A DNA stretch of 64,000 nt from Acanthosoma haemorrhoidale (Eukaryota; Arthropoda; Insecta; Hemiptera; Acanthosomatidae). The translations under genes and the position numbers were made by a program. The notes beneath the pieces are model-generated. The model saw only the letters and a program-made list of their open reading frames with translations, was not told where the DNA came from and did no database searches. The stretch is taken from the NCBI GenBank assembly GCA_930367205.1, contig OV884011.1:44343754-44407753 (forward strand), in the 5' to 3' direction. How positions within the stretch are numbered: position 1 is the stretch's first letter; each line of letters starts with the position of its first letter. This document shows positions 37,772-63,928 of this stretch, piece after piece.

Positions 37772-38257
37772 ATGCCTGGTGGGAATGAAAGAAGTGTCCT
37801 TTTCATCTGCCTTGGGAATATATGTCGTTCTCCCATTGCAGAAGCTGTATTTGTCAAGCTATTAAAGGACAGAGGTATCTATGACAAATGGCTTGTCGAC
37901 AGTGCAGCTATAGGGCCCTGGCATGTAGGTAACAAACCCAATCATCGGGCAATTTCGGTACTTAAAAAAATAAATATCCAGACTAGTCACAGAGCAAGAC
38001 AGATTGAGGCATCAGACTTCAATAAATTTGAATTTATTCTTGGCATGGACGATGAAAACCTTAATGATTTAAAACGCCTTGAGCCATCAGGTTCGACTGC
38101 CAAACTCGAACTTCTGGGTTTATACGACCCATCTGGAGAACGAATTATTGTAGATCCTTATTATGAACATGGGGAAGGGCCATTCCATATAACTCTGGAA
38201 CATTGCACTCGTGCTTGTGAAGGTTTTTTAAAAGCACATGCTGATGAAAAATCATAG
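37772..38257 (+). CDS. Low-molecular-weight protein tyrosine phosphatase
   Basis: 161 residues in one uninterrupted exon; the family is usually about 157. The catalytic loop near residue 16 is FICLGNICRSPIAEAVF, the C-L-G-N-I-C-R-S form of Cx5R, with the nucleophilic Cys followed by Arg. Other family features are SAAIGPWHVGNKPN and MDDENLNDL. DPYY near residue 131 carries the acid/base Asp and the phosphorylatable tyrosines. The enzyme is cytosolic and dephosphorylates phosphotyrosine proteins (vertebrate ACP1, Drosophila primo). The start was taken at MPGGNERSVL, just after a splice acceptor; a longer frame back to 37751 crosses that acceptor. The absence of coding introns is notable, since vertebrate ACP1 has several. 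An AATAAA at 38439 may end the transcript. Confidence 0.93.
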   Translation: MPGGNERSVLFICLGNICRSPIAEAVFVKLLKDRGIYDKWLVDSAAIGPWHVGNKPNHRAISVLKKINIQTSHRARQIEASDFNKFEFILGMDDENLNDLKRLEPSGSTAKLELLGLYDPSGERIIVDPYYEHGEGPFHITLEHCTRACEGFLKAHADEKS

Positions 38258-38438
38258 TCTTCAGTGGAACAATAATTTTATGTTACTATTTGTTTTTTTT
38301 AAATTAATTACAATTTTTCTTGTTAAACAATTGTTTTGTTTTATTTATGCATGCAGCATAGCCTCATTGACATAACTATATTCCTTTTCTGATCATCTAG
38401 AATTCTTGAGACAAGCAGTGGAGTCATACAGTAAGTAA

Positions 38439-38444
38439 AATAAA
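38439..38444 (+). terminator. Possible LMW-PTP poly(A) signal
   Basis: An AATAAA lies 182 bp after the stop codon and is the first full consensus match in that interval. Confidence 0.45.
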
Positions 38445-40233
38445 TAGATCAGTAATGAATATAAAACAAATAATAACTCTTGAAATACATACATTATCGC
38501 AATTACTCTAATTGAGAAAAATATCCTTCAATTTTTAATAGTTTAAGACTACTCATATTCAACGAGGGAAATAATAGTGCTCTTTCAGCGCACAGATTAA
38601 CATCATTGATGCATATTTGAACATCTATTTATTAATTTATGACTAACACCAAATTGTTTTGATTACACTCCCGGTTTAAGTTAAATCTGTCTTTAAGGTT
38701 AAAAATATTTTTTAATGCAGATGATGGGTTTGTTTTGCAATGTACATTAAAATTAATGTCATCAGATATGATTGATTTTTAAAGAAAAGCAGTCGGGGAA
38801 TCATTAAATCTAACAAAATATATATCCTGTTTATATATATGTATTTTTTTGTTACTATTAACGTTCTGTTACACAGCCAAATTTTATTTTCCTTACTTAA
38901 CAATATTTTTAAAATTGCATCATGTAAAATTAAATAATAAAGTTATTCTACAAATTTGTATTACCCTGTAAAGCAGGATTAAAAAAAAAAAAAATCAGTA
39001 ACCCTAAAGCTTTCACATGTGAGGGTTTGTCCAATAAAAATAAATATGTTTTTATCATATTGTCTAGGGCATCAAATTGATACCCTGATTTATAGCTTTT
39101 TTTTTTTTATTCAAACAAAAATACGCCATAGATTTGGATTCCTAAAATATTTATCACATTGTTTACTGTTATATACATACGAATTGGGAAGAACTTGTCA
39201 TTCAGTTTTCTTGTATATGACATTTAAGCATATGTATCACGAAAGACAGGTGTAAAATAACCTGGTAATTTAAGACATGAAGCAGTGACATAAGAAAATT
39301 GTTCCCGTGAAAATAAGGGATATTATCTCAAAATCAGAACAGAATAACAATATATGTGCATTAATACATTTGTGTCACTGCAAAATATTTTGTTTAAGTA
39401 ACAAAATTATCGGCAAATGCTTAAATCAAAAAAAAAAAAAAGGTTCAATGTTTGAAACGATGCTGTCTATAAATCCATTAATTTTAAATTTAAACTTATT
39501 ATGTATTGATATAAGCACTTGGTAATGATTGCGCAAGTCACTTGAAAACAGGTAAATTAATTAAATAATGTTCAGAGACAAATTTGATTATCTAGTACAT
39601 AAGAACAAAAACAATACTAAGTCTAATTTCTTTAAATTTACTACAAAACTATAGAAAAGTGCAAGAATTTTTTTTTTATATATTAACTGGAGGCATGTAT
39701 ATGAGAATGATGCTAACATTAATAAAGAATTTAAAAAATATTTTTTCCAAACCAAACCAATTCCAAGAATAATCACAAATTCTTCAAAAATAATTGCATT
39801 AACTTGCAATGTCTAGCAAGGAGAAGTACATTTGGCCATTTGTCCATGCCTAACTATCCTTGTCACTAGACACTAAAGAAACAAAGTAATTTATATCAAG
39901 ATTTAGGCATCATACTTATGGACCTGTTAATAATTTCCAGAGTTGAATGGGTAACAGGAAAGACAACTATTTGGAACATAATAAAAAAAATCAAGAAATA
40001 AATGTTTAATTCTAACATGAAATGACAAATATGACTAAAAAAAAAATATACATAAATATTATTAAAAAGCTTAGGTCTTTCAATAACACAAAATAGGATT
40101 ATGAGCTAAAATGACTTTCATTTAGCAACAACCTTAAATATAAAAAATTAAACAATCCCTTAATAATAATAAACTAGCCACTTTTAAACCATTCACAATA
40201 AAGCATCCTTCACAAATCGTAAAAAACTTTTCT
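38445..40233. other. AT-rich intergenic DNA and 3' flank of the SREK1-type gene
   Basis: No exon-like sequence was seen on either strand. The right part presumably contains the 3' UTR of the minus-strand SR-protein gene, but no clear minus-strand AATAAA close to the stop was found. Confidence 0.4.
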
Positions 40234-42111
40234 TTATGAAGGTGATTTGGTGGCTCTCCTCCGTGGTGGTGAAGAAGGAGACCTGCTCCTCCATTTAGGG
40301 CTCCTGCTCCGTTTTCTCCGTGGAGTTCTGCTTCTTTTTCTTCTTGGTGACCTGCTCTTTCTCGGTGATCTTGTTCGACGTCTAATCGGTGACCTGCTTT
40401 TTCTCCGACTTCTAGATCGAGAAGCCCTTCTCCGAGGCGATCTGGTCCTTCGCCTCGGAGATCTACTTTTCCTCCTAGATGGAGAGCGACTCTTTCTACG
40501 TGACAATGATCGGCTTTTCTTTCTTGAAGGAGACCGGCTCTTTTTCCGAGAAGGGGATCGACTCTTTTTCCTTGAAACTGAACGACTCTTCTTTCTGGGA
40601 GGTGAGATACTTTTCTTCCTCGATGGGGATCGACTTTTTTTTCTGGACACTGATCTGCTTTTTCTCCTCGAAGGTGACCTACTCTTTTTCCTTGAAGGAG
40701 AATGACTTTTCTTTCTAGAAGGTGATCTACTACCTTTATATGTAGGAGAATGATTTTTCTTGGGCGATGCTGATCTACTTTTCTCACGGCTGGGACTTCT
40801 GATTTTAGGACTTTTCTCAGGTGTTCTGTGCATTTCTTTGTCATTGGTATCCTTATGCTTCTCAGAAATAGTGGTTTCCTTCTCACGTGGAGTCGAATCC
40901 TTGCTTCTTTCTTTTTCTTTTTTTTCATCCCTATGCCTGGTTGATTTGGTCTTTTCTGTCTTTTTAGATTTTGATCTTGATCTAGATTTTCTGGTTGATC
41001 TTCCTCTACTTTTGGACCTGGACCTAGACTTGGTTCGTCTTCTGTCTCTAGACCGCTTTCTTCTCTCACGTGAACGAGTGCGTCTTCGGGAAGAATGAGA
41101 CCTTGATCTTTTTCTTGAACGTGACCTTCGACGCCTACCCCTTGACCTGGATCTTGATCTTCTCCTCCTCCCCCGAGATCTAGACCTAGACCTTCTTCTA
41201 GAACGTGATCGACTCCTCCCCCTTTTCTTATCTTTAGACAAAATTCCTATAACAGGATCAATGGCAGCAGAAATTAAGTTTTGTGCTTCTTTAACTCTTG
41301 TCATAGCTTCTTCTATCTCTCTTTGTGCTGCTTCATTGCTTTTAGCCTGAGGTTTATCAATATTAATTGTTGAATGAGAGATTTGAACCGGTCTACCTAA
41401 GAGTTCAGCACCATTTATTTTCAACGCATTGATAATACTACTTTGCTCAGAAAACTCTACTAATGCATATTTATTAATATCACCATCTCGAGTACAGAAC
41501 CTGACATATTTGACATCTCCCGCAGTACCAAAGAAATCAATAAGCTGCTGAGCGGAGATAAGCGGGTCCAAATTTGAAGCAACTAGGGTCCTTCTGATTT
41601 CTTCAATTCTAACTGAATCGTAATTGATGGGAAGTGGGGGATAAGGAGAAAGTCCATTGGTTAATAGAACTGGGTCATGAGTTGTTATTACCTGATTTGG
41701 TTGTATCCCTTCAATTTGGTTAGTCACATGAGGAGGCAATTTAGAATTGTTGCCATAGAGCCCAGGCACAATATTAGCTTGTGCAGCGATTTCGAGTGCC
41801 CTGTATTCATCAGGGATTTCATTTGTAGAAGATACATAAGGAGTGACTATAAGAGCTCTGTCGATGAATACTGTATTTGTCATATGCTGGGCAACACCAA
41901 CACATGATGTATCAAAGAATTTCACATAGCATATCCTAGACTGAACTGGTACAGAAACGTCACGTATAGTTGGGTACAACCTTATATCTTCGATTTTTCC
42001 TAGGAATCCAAAAAGTGTCTGCATCTGATCCTTGGTAGCTTGTGGCGCAATATTGGTTATTTGCACCACTTTGGTAACCGGGACCGGTGGGATGTCCGTC
42101 TGAGCGGTCAT
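40234..42111 (-). CDS. SREK1: SREK1/Srp54-type SR splicing regulator, intronless
   Basis: A single 625-codon frame. RRM1 at about 13-92 contains VVQITNIAPQATKDQMQTLF and SRICYVKF. RRM2 at about 172-247 contains RRTLVASNLDPL, DVKYVRF and KYALVEF. A helical linker, SNEAAQREIEEAMTRVKEAQ then NLISAAIDPVIG, is the SREK1/SRSF11 family signature. From about residue 297 to the end runs a long RS domain of Arg-Ser and Lys-Ser repeats, including many near-identical KKSRSPSR units encoded at about 40430-40740. The protein is a nuclear modulator of splice-site choice that binds other SR proteins. It is not the signal recognition particle SRP54 despite the fly name. The complementary strand shows long shadow frames because of the repeats. 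The gene is head-to-head with Rab4. Lack of introns could mean a retrocopy that replaced the parent, or intron loss. Confidence 0.93.
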   Translation of the reverse strand: MTAQTDIPPVPVTKVVQITNIAPQATKDQMQTLFGFLGKIEDIRLYPTIRDVSVPVQSRICYVKFFDTSCVGVAQHMTNTVFIDRALIVTPYVSSTNEIPDEYRALEIAAQANIVPGLYGNNSKLPPHVTNQIEGIQPNQVITTHDPVLLTNGLSPYPPLPINYDSVRIEEIRRTLVASNLDPLISAQQLIDFFGTAGDVKYVRFCTRDGDINKYALVEFSEQSSIINALKINGAELLGRPVQISHSTINIDKPQAKSNEAAQREIEEAMTRVKEAQNLISAAIDPVIGILSKDKKRGRSRSRSRRRSRSRSRGRRRRSRSRSRGRRRRSRSRKRSRSHSSRRRTRSRERRKRSRDRRRTKSRSRSKSRGRSTRKSRSRSKSKKTEKTKSTRHRDEKKEKERSKDSTPREKETTISEKHKDTNDKEMHRTPEKSPKIRSPSREKSRSASPKKNHSPTYKGSRSPSRKKSHSPSRKKSRSPSRRKSRSVSRKKSRSPSRKKSISPPRKKSRSVSRKKSRSPSRKKSRSPSRKKSRSLSRRKSRSPSRRKSRSPRRRTRSPRRRASRSRSRRKSRSPIRRRTRSPRKSRSPRRKRSRTPRRKRSRSPKWRSRSPSSPPRRRATKSPS

Positions 42112-42649
42112 TCTCTGTTAATGTTCTAATCGCGCACAATATTATCACTTAAAACATAATTTCAACTATAACTTGGACACATAAACACGAATAATGTACT
42201 CATACTCCATTTTAGTGAGTATAAACACAGACCTCACACCCAAACAATAAATGCAATATAACAAAGACGCCTTTACAACATGGCTTCCTTTTGGTTCGAG
42301 GAGGGTACATTATAGGCTATAATATTTTATCAAAAAGGCGTTTGATTTAACATCAATTATTCCTCGTTTCAACACTTTATTTAATAAAATTATTTATCTA
42401 TTTTTTATCCTAGTTTGAATAGTGGCGTGAAATGACATTACAATATTTTTATTGACGTAAAATTGATCAATTGTTGTTCCCTTATCAGTAACATTGGTTC
42501 CCTCTTGAAATTAATACTAACAATTATAACAATAATTAATGCATTTATTTCTAATTGCAATGATAGATATAAATGATTTACTCTAAAAAATCTTTGCAAC
42601 TGTACTAACTGTTACGTATGTTGAAACAGTTTGATTTCAGTTAACCGAT
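42112..42649. promoter_or_regulatory. Divergent promoter region, SREK1 / Rab4
   Basis: 538 bp separate the two ATGs. No TATA box is evident on either side. A GC-richer patch with ACATGGCTTCC near 42278-42289 may be core promoter or 5' UTR. The two transcripts probably start in this interval. Confidence 0.4.
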
Positions 42650-47732
<5,083 letters not shown>

Positions 47733-47935
47733 GTTAAATGTAACTTACAAGTTACATACATATTGCATTCCAAACACCTTCATTCTGCAATGCTGCTGAC
47801 CTTCAGTTTTATCACTCATATCAATACTGAAATTTTTAGAATTCCTTATAAAAGTCTTTCTTAAAATGTCAGCGTTGAGTTACTATTAGTTTATTTAATC
47901 AGTTAAAAATATTCTTTTAAGTTAATCTGCAACAA

Positions 47936-47941
47936 AATAAA
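47936..47941 (+). terminator. Rab4 poly(A) signal AATAAA
   Basis: The first consensus AATAAA, 204 bp beyond the Rab4 stop codon. Confidence 0.5.
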
Positions 47942-50900
47942 ATATTATTTACATACAGGAAATATATGCATTTTAGCCAGCTTTAAATATGATTTTTCAG
48001 CACACTTCCATTATCTCTCCACCTTATAGTTCATCGACCGAGGATTCGTTCAACTAGATAACTTAGAACTTTAAAAATGAACCAATCGTTCATTTTATTG
48101 TACAAAATAAGGCTTATCATTTTATGATCATTAAAACAATTGATGACTATTGATAAAGAAGCATATATTAATAAACATTCTGGGTACTTCTGACCTGTTA
48201 CAGCCTAACTAATACATTGGTTACAAAAAGTTATTTACCACAGAAATTGAACTATCTATTCAAACTGATTTAATTTCTGAGCCCAACTCTATGGTAACAC
48301 TCTCATATGTTTCAATTAGGAAATATGAAGAAAAAAAATTAAAATTAAAAGGGCGAGACGTTGGTTTTGTTTGTCTATATATGTTTTTTTTGCTTTTTCT
48401 ATTCAGAGCTCAGAAGCTGTTCAAGATTGTATGTTCTGTTTTGTTTTTTACAATAATAAAAATCGTAACAGATTTTGCACAAAATTTTACTAAAAGAAAT
48501 TATCATAGTGAAGCCAACAATCAAATGGTAATTGTTTGCGTAACTGAGAGTAGAATGGATTTTTGACTGGTGTCTGACTACAGTATTTATTTTAACCCAA
48601 TGTTTATTTAAAAAAAAAAATTGGGCGGGAGAAGGGCGGAATTTCACGAAGTGGCGATAAACACAGTATGTGGTGGAGTGATGACAGAGGACTAACCAAT
48701 ATTTTCAAAGGTACAGATATTTTACTGTTTACATTGAAAGGATGATCAGTACCTTTTTATTTGTTCAAATAAGCTGGAATTTGTGTGTGGCTTGCTTTAA
48801 GGTGTCTAACCCCTTATTTGATATCTACTGTTTATATTTAATGTTAATTAGTTCTTAAATTTATTTTATTAATCTTTGCATATTCATATCTAAAATCTAG
48901 CATTATTTATGACTAATTAATAGAATAAATGTATTCTCATTTTGAAATTGTTGGTATTTAACGGTATAAAAGTATTATATAAAGCATATTTTATTGGTGT
49001 ATTTACTAGCCCAAAAGGAAGTTGAAAAATCTTAATTTTTTCGTGGTTAAGTAAACATTAGAATTTCCCAATTTTATTCTCTAAATACCTGGTTCTAGTT
49101 TAGCTTTTATATTTCGTATGCATTATCATTATCTATTAAAAATAAGGTAATACTGAATGTTTTTACTTAATGCATTCTTTTTTTGTGCACATATATAAAA
49201 TATGTTTTTGAGAATTTTTGTCAAAGATTTGTTCCTTGTGTAAAATATATCAACGAATTGTGATAGATATAAATTCAATCTGAAAATTTATCAATTATAA
49301 TAAAATGAAGTATTTTTTTTTAAAAATACCAAGTAGTCTTTATATGTATTTAACAAACTGATGCAGAGTCCAAAGAGGATTTCTCGATTTTGTTTATTCA
49401 CTTTTTGTGCACTTTTACTTATTTTTGTGCTTTTTTAGTTAAATATATTTGAAAAAATACAATTTGTAGGGAAAATAAAATCTTGTGTGACTTAGAAAAA
49501 AAGGTAAAGCCACTGATACTTGAATTAACTAATTTATTGCTGGTCATAATGCTCTATTTTCCCAAGTAAATTTGACTTAAACCTGTACGAATATTTCATA
49601 AAACCTCTGCTCTATGTGCAAGGTCTCTTAAAAAGTTATGTAAATGATGTAATAAATGACCATCTTTATAAGATGGAAATTAATTAAGAATGTGACACTG
49701 TCATTAAGAAAAGTGAGCCATTTTGTTCTATATTTTTTTTTTAATTTTCCCGTTAGTCAATAATGTCATGTTGCCAACAAACATGGTTTGTAATTATCGA
49801 GTATGGTATGGTTTACAATTATCGAGAACATAGGTCTCCTAACAATTTCCATGCTATTTAAGGAGTTTCTAGGTACATTGGTGTAATTTCAGATAAATCA
49901 GGTACCAAGCTTCGGTTAGTAATATTTTTAAAAAAATCCAATATAAAATTTATATTTCTAGGGGTTTTCACAGATTTTAACAAAACCTTTAATTCTGCTT
50001 ACAAAAATATCTAAAGTTGTTAATCATCTCTCTTGTAACATTTATTCTGATAGGATTTCGTTAAGTGAAAAATAAATTTGTGAATTACTTATTAAATGAT
50101 GTCATTAACAAATAGCAGCTTAGGTTTTTAATGAAGTAGATTGAGACAATTTTTTTCTTTTTAATTGTAATGTATAAAATTAAAGTTTGGTAACAATATC
50201 GTATAAAGAGATATATAATACTTAAAAATATATTTTCATTTTTAATAAGGATTAGTATTGAACATATAATATTAAGATTATGAAGCTACTTGTGATTATT
50301 TTATAAGTGTACTAAGTAAATTTTAGCCCTAAAAATGATGGAAAATCAGAGAAATAAAAGAAACTTAAATCTTTGTTAGTTCCTTAATTATTAATCTACT
50401 TATAATCTTAAGCAGCTTTTATTGTATTGTGCAAGAACAATATCTATACTGTTAATGATTAATACAGTGTCAGACTGCTTTTGGTTAATTTAAGTTTTCT
50501 TGATTTATGCATTTATTTGTTAACTAATTATTATGTTATATTTAGTTTCTTCTAATAAATTGATGGATGATGAGTCAGCCTTTTGATAAATTGTTGTGAC
50601 ATTATTATTATATATGTATTTTTAATTGGCTGTTTAGCATTCATAATTTTTATTTGTGATACTAGACTTGTATAATTCCTATTTTAAGATCTGCTAAGTA
50701 TGTATCAAGTTGTTATTAAGGTATACCATAGACCTTTGAATCTCATTTGCAGCTTTTGTTATGAATATTTTCATATGCCCTTTATTTTTTTTTTTTTGTG
50801 TTCAAAACTTTGGGGCCAATATATATCGTTCAGATTGTTTGAATTATTTATTTGTTGTTTTTGATTGTCTGGCGACTTTTAAGAGCATGTTACAAAGATA

Positions 50901-52531
50901 TTTGTTGAATTTTATGTTTTTGAACATAGTATATAAAATTTTATTTTTAAAATTATGTTTTTATTATTGTTTTGGGGTGTAAAATATACAAATGAAGGGA
51001 TTTCATCATTTTAATGAAAACAACCTCAATTGATCAAATGAATTATTCAACTTTACTGTTGACTATTTTCTCATAATTATTAAGACACTACTAGAGCATA
51101 TAAGTGCTAATAATAATAATAATAAATATTTCACCTCATTGCTTAATATATGAATTGTAATCGGGAATTATAAATTTTCAATCAAATTAAACATTTATTT
51201 TCTGAGTAAAATTGTTTAATTAGATTGAAGAAAATTATAATCTTATTTAAAAGTGCTATCTATTCCTTTCCAATCCAAAGTTGTTTGAAATTATGTAAAT
51301 ATCTATAAAGGGCATTATTTTTCAATAATTTAATATTAAATGAAAGTATCAGTTAAAAGTGGTTTGAAAGGCTCATGAGTTAGTCATTTTCTCACCAACT
51401 ACCTAATTTATCAACTAAACAGATCTATTTCAGCCTATGAAGGAAGTTACAAGAGAAGCTTTGGCAATAGTTAGAACTAATGAATTTGAATACATATTGT
51501 TCGACCACATAACAAATGGCTATTCATCAAATAGAAATTAAAAATAATGCTTTCATGCGAGTGGTTTACAATTATAAAAAAGTAGTTAATAAGGCAAGTA
51601 ATATTCACTGAACAGATTTTTCTTTTTAAGAGCAGGAAAAGGGGTTACTTATGGTTTTCTAAGCCGAAATATGTTCTTTACATTGATCTTATAATAGCAA
51701 TTTTAGCAAATTGTGAGTGATGGGCATAATTACTAAGCATTGCCTATAATTTTCAGGTAATGACGGTATTTTTGTACTAGACCCATTTTTCACACTAAAC
51801 ACATTTAATTCTTACGTAGCCGTAAAAATGTTCACATTGAATATAATATATTATTATTATTAGAATGATTAAATATAATTTTCTGAACGGAATCTATTAC
51901 TTAACCGAATTTGAAGAGATACAAGCGTTAGTACGAAGTTTGAAATGGGATTTCTCCACCTCACTGTGCTGCTAACAGCCGCCCGTCAGCAGTAAAACTT
52001 GTACAGATATACATTGGGATAAAAATATATTTATATATATTTCCCAATTAAATATTACGTTGCTTATTGATTAAATAGCTGATAGGAGTTAATAAGAGAA
52101 ACAGTGACGTCATTAGGGAAAGGATAATTGAGCGCAAGTAAAGATGCATAGTCGACCCTAGTGTTGGACGCCATCTAACAAAAGTTTCAGGGCCCATGGA
52201 GACCGTGGCATAATGGCGGAATTGTTATTTGTTGTCTGGGACGTTTTAATATAACACATTTCTTTCTGGTTACTTTTTTTTTTTTTAAAGCGAGAAGTTT
52301 CGTGTGTGTCCAGTGTCGCCGATGAGCTTGTCATAGAGAGGAAGAAATCAAATACAGAGAAGCAGTATTAATAGTCTTTATTTGTACTGAAAAACTTACA
52401 AGAGGGAACAGGTAGATCGAAGGTCTAGTCTCCCCCGACTCGTGAGGTTTGTTATTTCAGCTATTTATTTAAGTACTAAATATTTTTAAGAGTTTTTTTA
52501 ACTGGTGCGGTACGAGTGTACGCCTGGCGTT
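47942..52531. other. AT-rich intergenic region and 5' flank of the next gene
   Basis: About 4.6 kb without a supported gene. An exon-like scrap at 51434-51541 opens after an acceptor TTTCAG and reads PMKEVTREALAIVRTNEFEY before a stop at 51541, but nothing joins to it. From about 52100 the sequence is less AT-rich. GACGCCATCTAAC near 52170 and ATGGCGG near 52213 are YY1-like, and the promoter and 5' UTR of the gene starting at 52532 probably lie here. Confidence 0.4.
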
Positions 52532-60802
<8,271 letters not shown>

Positions 60803-63800
60803 GTGAGTAGATATATTTGTTTACGTGTACGTGTATGTGTTCAGGCAGAGTAGAAACATATCTACACTAACACTGTCACACTTGAATTATTTATGTTTGT
60901 TAATAGAAATATTGTATATAAATAACTGCAATTACATTAGCATCAAATTCCTTTTTTCTTTTTTATGAAACAATCATATTTTTGAGAGTACTACTCTAAA
61001 AGAGACTTTTTTTTTGTAATTTAGTTGTTGAAAAATAATTTTTATAGAAAAGCTCTCTCCTCAGTTAATTTTATTAATATAATTACAGTCAATTTTTGCC
61101 TCTTTGATCTTCTGGACTAAAATTTATTAAATATTCACAAATAACAGTTGTAACATAAATAGAAATAACCCAATCATTGAATGATATAATCATTAAATTT
61201 CATCAATTATCATAAAAATAGTAATCACTGAATTAAATAAGCAACAATATTTAAGACCCAGTTTACTTAATGTTAAGTAATAAAAATAACTTAGCATCGC
61301 TGGCAAATAGTGATACGATTTGTTGAAAATAAATTGTTTTAAAAAATTTAAAAAAAAAAAAAGATAGCATATAATTAAAGAAAATTTGAAAATAAGTCTC
61401 AAATGTACATACTATTTATACTCAATAAATATTCCAAGCATTCGAGTTTTCCCTATTCTTGCATCTTCAGTGCTAAAATTCAATAGTGATACATATAATT
61501 GCGTGTAATATTATAAAACACTCACTAACGTTGAAATAATTCAATAATAAAGTTCTATGTATGTGTAGAATTGGTTTTGTGGCACAAATTTTCTTCAATA
61601 CTACCTTGTGATATAATGTCTATTTATGTAGTATTACTCGTTTTTCTCAGGAAAATCTAAGCATTTTATCTTCTTTTACTAAGAAATCAAAATCACATCT
61701 TATAGATACTTATCAACTAGATAGTTGATTTACCAGTGACTTCAGAAAGTTGAGTGGATTCAAAGTTTTAATTTTACTATAAAAAACCTTATTCTTAATA
61801 CAGTTTTATTTTTAACCTTTTTTTTTTTTTAAATCTTTTAACATTCTTTTTAACCTTTCCAAAAAAATATATTTATTAAGGTTTCTAAATTATTATTATT
61901 GATTGATATCAATTATCTAAAACCTTATTTTTTTACAAGGTTGAGTAAATTTATTTTCAAGTTCAATAAATATGTCGCCAATTATAAATACAAAATTTTA
62001 AAATTCTGATATCAGAAGTTAATTAAAAGGAAATATAAGAATTTTTCCTCTAGAAATAAATGTGCTATATTCATAAACTAATAAATTATTTATAATTTAA
62101 ATATCTATTGTCATAGCCTTTGTACTATTTCGTAACATACTCTTGTAACTGACTGGTTTATGACGACCTTATAACTAATATAACAAAAATTATACAAATA
62201 AGTACCGAAAATTCATTTAAAGAACTTTGTTAATAATTTAGTACCCCTTTAACATTTATTCTCGTATTTCTTGTCAGCTTTGAGGACACCGCAAAATTTT
62301 AATAGGGAATCAGTTTAAAACCACTCAACTTTTTGATTTGTCTGTGTCAGCAGTTTTTTAGAGGTGTATAATTATATTATTATTAGCACTCTTTTATAAG
62401 AAAATTCCATTGCACAATTTATACATACTATGCCACCATAAAATATTATTACTTTTTCCGGATTTAATACTTAATTTTGAACCGTCTATACCCAACAATT
62501 TGAAGGTTTTAGATGTACTACAAAAATTCTCTTGAACTGAACTTTTGCTCTAAAGTCTTTTTTTAAAACTATGTTGAGAAATAGTTATAAAATGTATTTC
62601 ATGTTTGTTTTATGTATTAATTGTAACCTCCTATTACTTTGAATTGTACCATAAATTTATTTTTAAATATTAATTGTTCAAATTCTAATTCACAGCAATA
62701 AATTGTAGTCATTCGTTGTAAATTGTATAATTTATTATATGCATTCGTAACAAACTACTATGACTCCATCATTATATCTAGGTTGTAATATGTGACTATT
62801 TGTTCTGTTTTAATCTGAAAATTCAAACAAAATTCTTGTTTGTTAGGTGTCTAATAGTCATTACAATCTGTTGCTTTTTGAGTGTTTATTTAATATTTTA
62901 TAGGAATTGATTCATTAGTTTGTTTTCTATAACATTACACATGCATGTTATTACATTATTTTTCAAGTAGTTTGTTTATTACATAGGTGTACATCAAGCC
63001 CAAAAAGCATTCAAAACCTAAAAAATAAATCAAAAATATTTAATGACCTAAATTTAATATTTCTGATTTAGTTTTTTCTGTCATTGAATAAGAATTTGTT
63101 ATCTATGTGCCTCAAAATTCGCACTCATTTTTTTTTTTTAATCCTTTGTCGGCCTGCTTTAAGTGCAACGTGAACACTTTCTAACATTGCGGTTTATTTT
63201 GTTGTATTATAATTTAGTTTTAATTAAAATAAATAAATTTATTAAATTTATTATTGCTTGGGTTTTATCCTTCTTGCCATTGTAACTAAACTAGAATAAT
63301 AGTTCAGTTGGGAAAGTAATAAGGAATTATGTTATAAATTTTTTGGTGATTTCAAATAATACTAGCAATTTTCTCTTGTGATGGGATTTTTTCCAGACCA
63401 TTTTCCAATAGAAGTACCAATATTTTCATAATATATTATAACAGAGTTTTTTTTTCTTAAACTGCGAAATAGTGGAATAGTCACATAATTAATGTTGTTT
63501 TTTTTTATTCATAAATTTTAAATTTACTGGCTAAGTTTCCATTCTCCCTGTTAAATTAGCATAGCAGGTAAGGACTCCACTCCAATTAGAAATAAATATT
63601 TTCATAAATATATAGGTTTACTTTTCATGGGGGGTGTAGATACACCTACACTGACTTCAAAATTTATTTTGAAAAAACATGTACATCTTAATGAGGAGAA
63701 ATTATTATATTGAACGATAAATAAGGCTTATGTTTTGCTAGTAAACTTTTGTATGTACAGTAGATTCCCTCCTATATTTGCACTAATGAGGGCAGAGGTG

Positions 63801-63880
63801 ATCTAGAAATGGAACTTTTTATATAAAAGTAAACTATAAAATAATATATATCATTTTTTTTATTTTGTTCGTTAATCTAT

Positions 63881-63886
<6 letters not shown>
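60803..63886. other. AT-rich sequence, probable intron or 3' flank
   Basis: 3 kb with no exon that could be joined to the donor at 60803. It is probably a long intron of the unrecognised gene, or its 3' flank if the retained reading is used. Confidence 0.45.

Positions 63887-63928
<42 letters not shown>
63887..63928. repeat. 42-base T tract
   Basis: An uninterrupted run of 42 T. It could be the poly(A) tail of a minus-strand retro-insertion whose body would lie to the right, or simple slippage. The true length is uncertain in any assembly. Confidence 0.85.

Noticed and set aside
40247..40705. 152-codon plus-strand frame, rich in Leu and Phe
   Set aside because: Mirror of the RS-domain codons of the SREK1-type gene on the minus strand; no independent gene signal.
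40134..41069. 311-codon minus-strand frame overlapping the SREK1-type gene
   Set aside because: Out-of-frame shadow of the repetitive RS region; the 625-codon frame carries the RRMs and RS domain.
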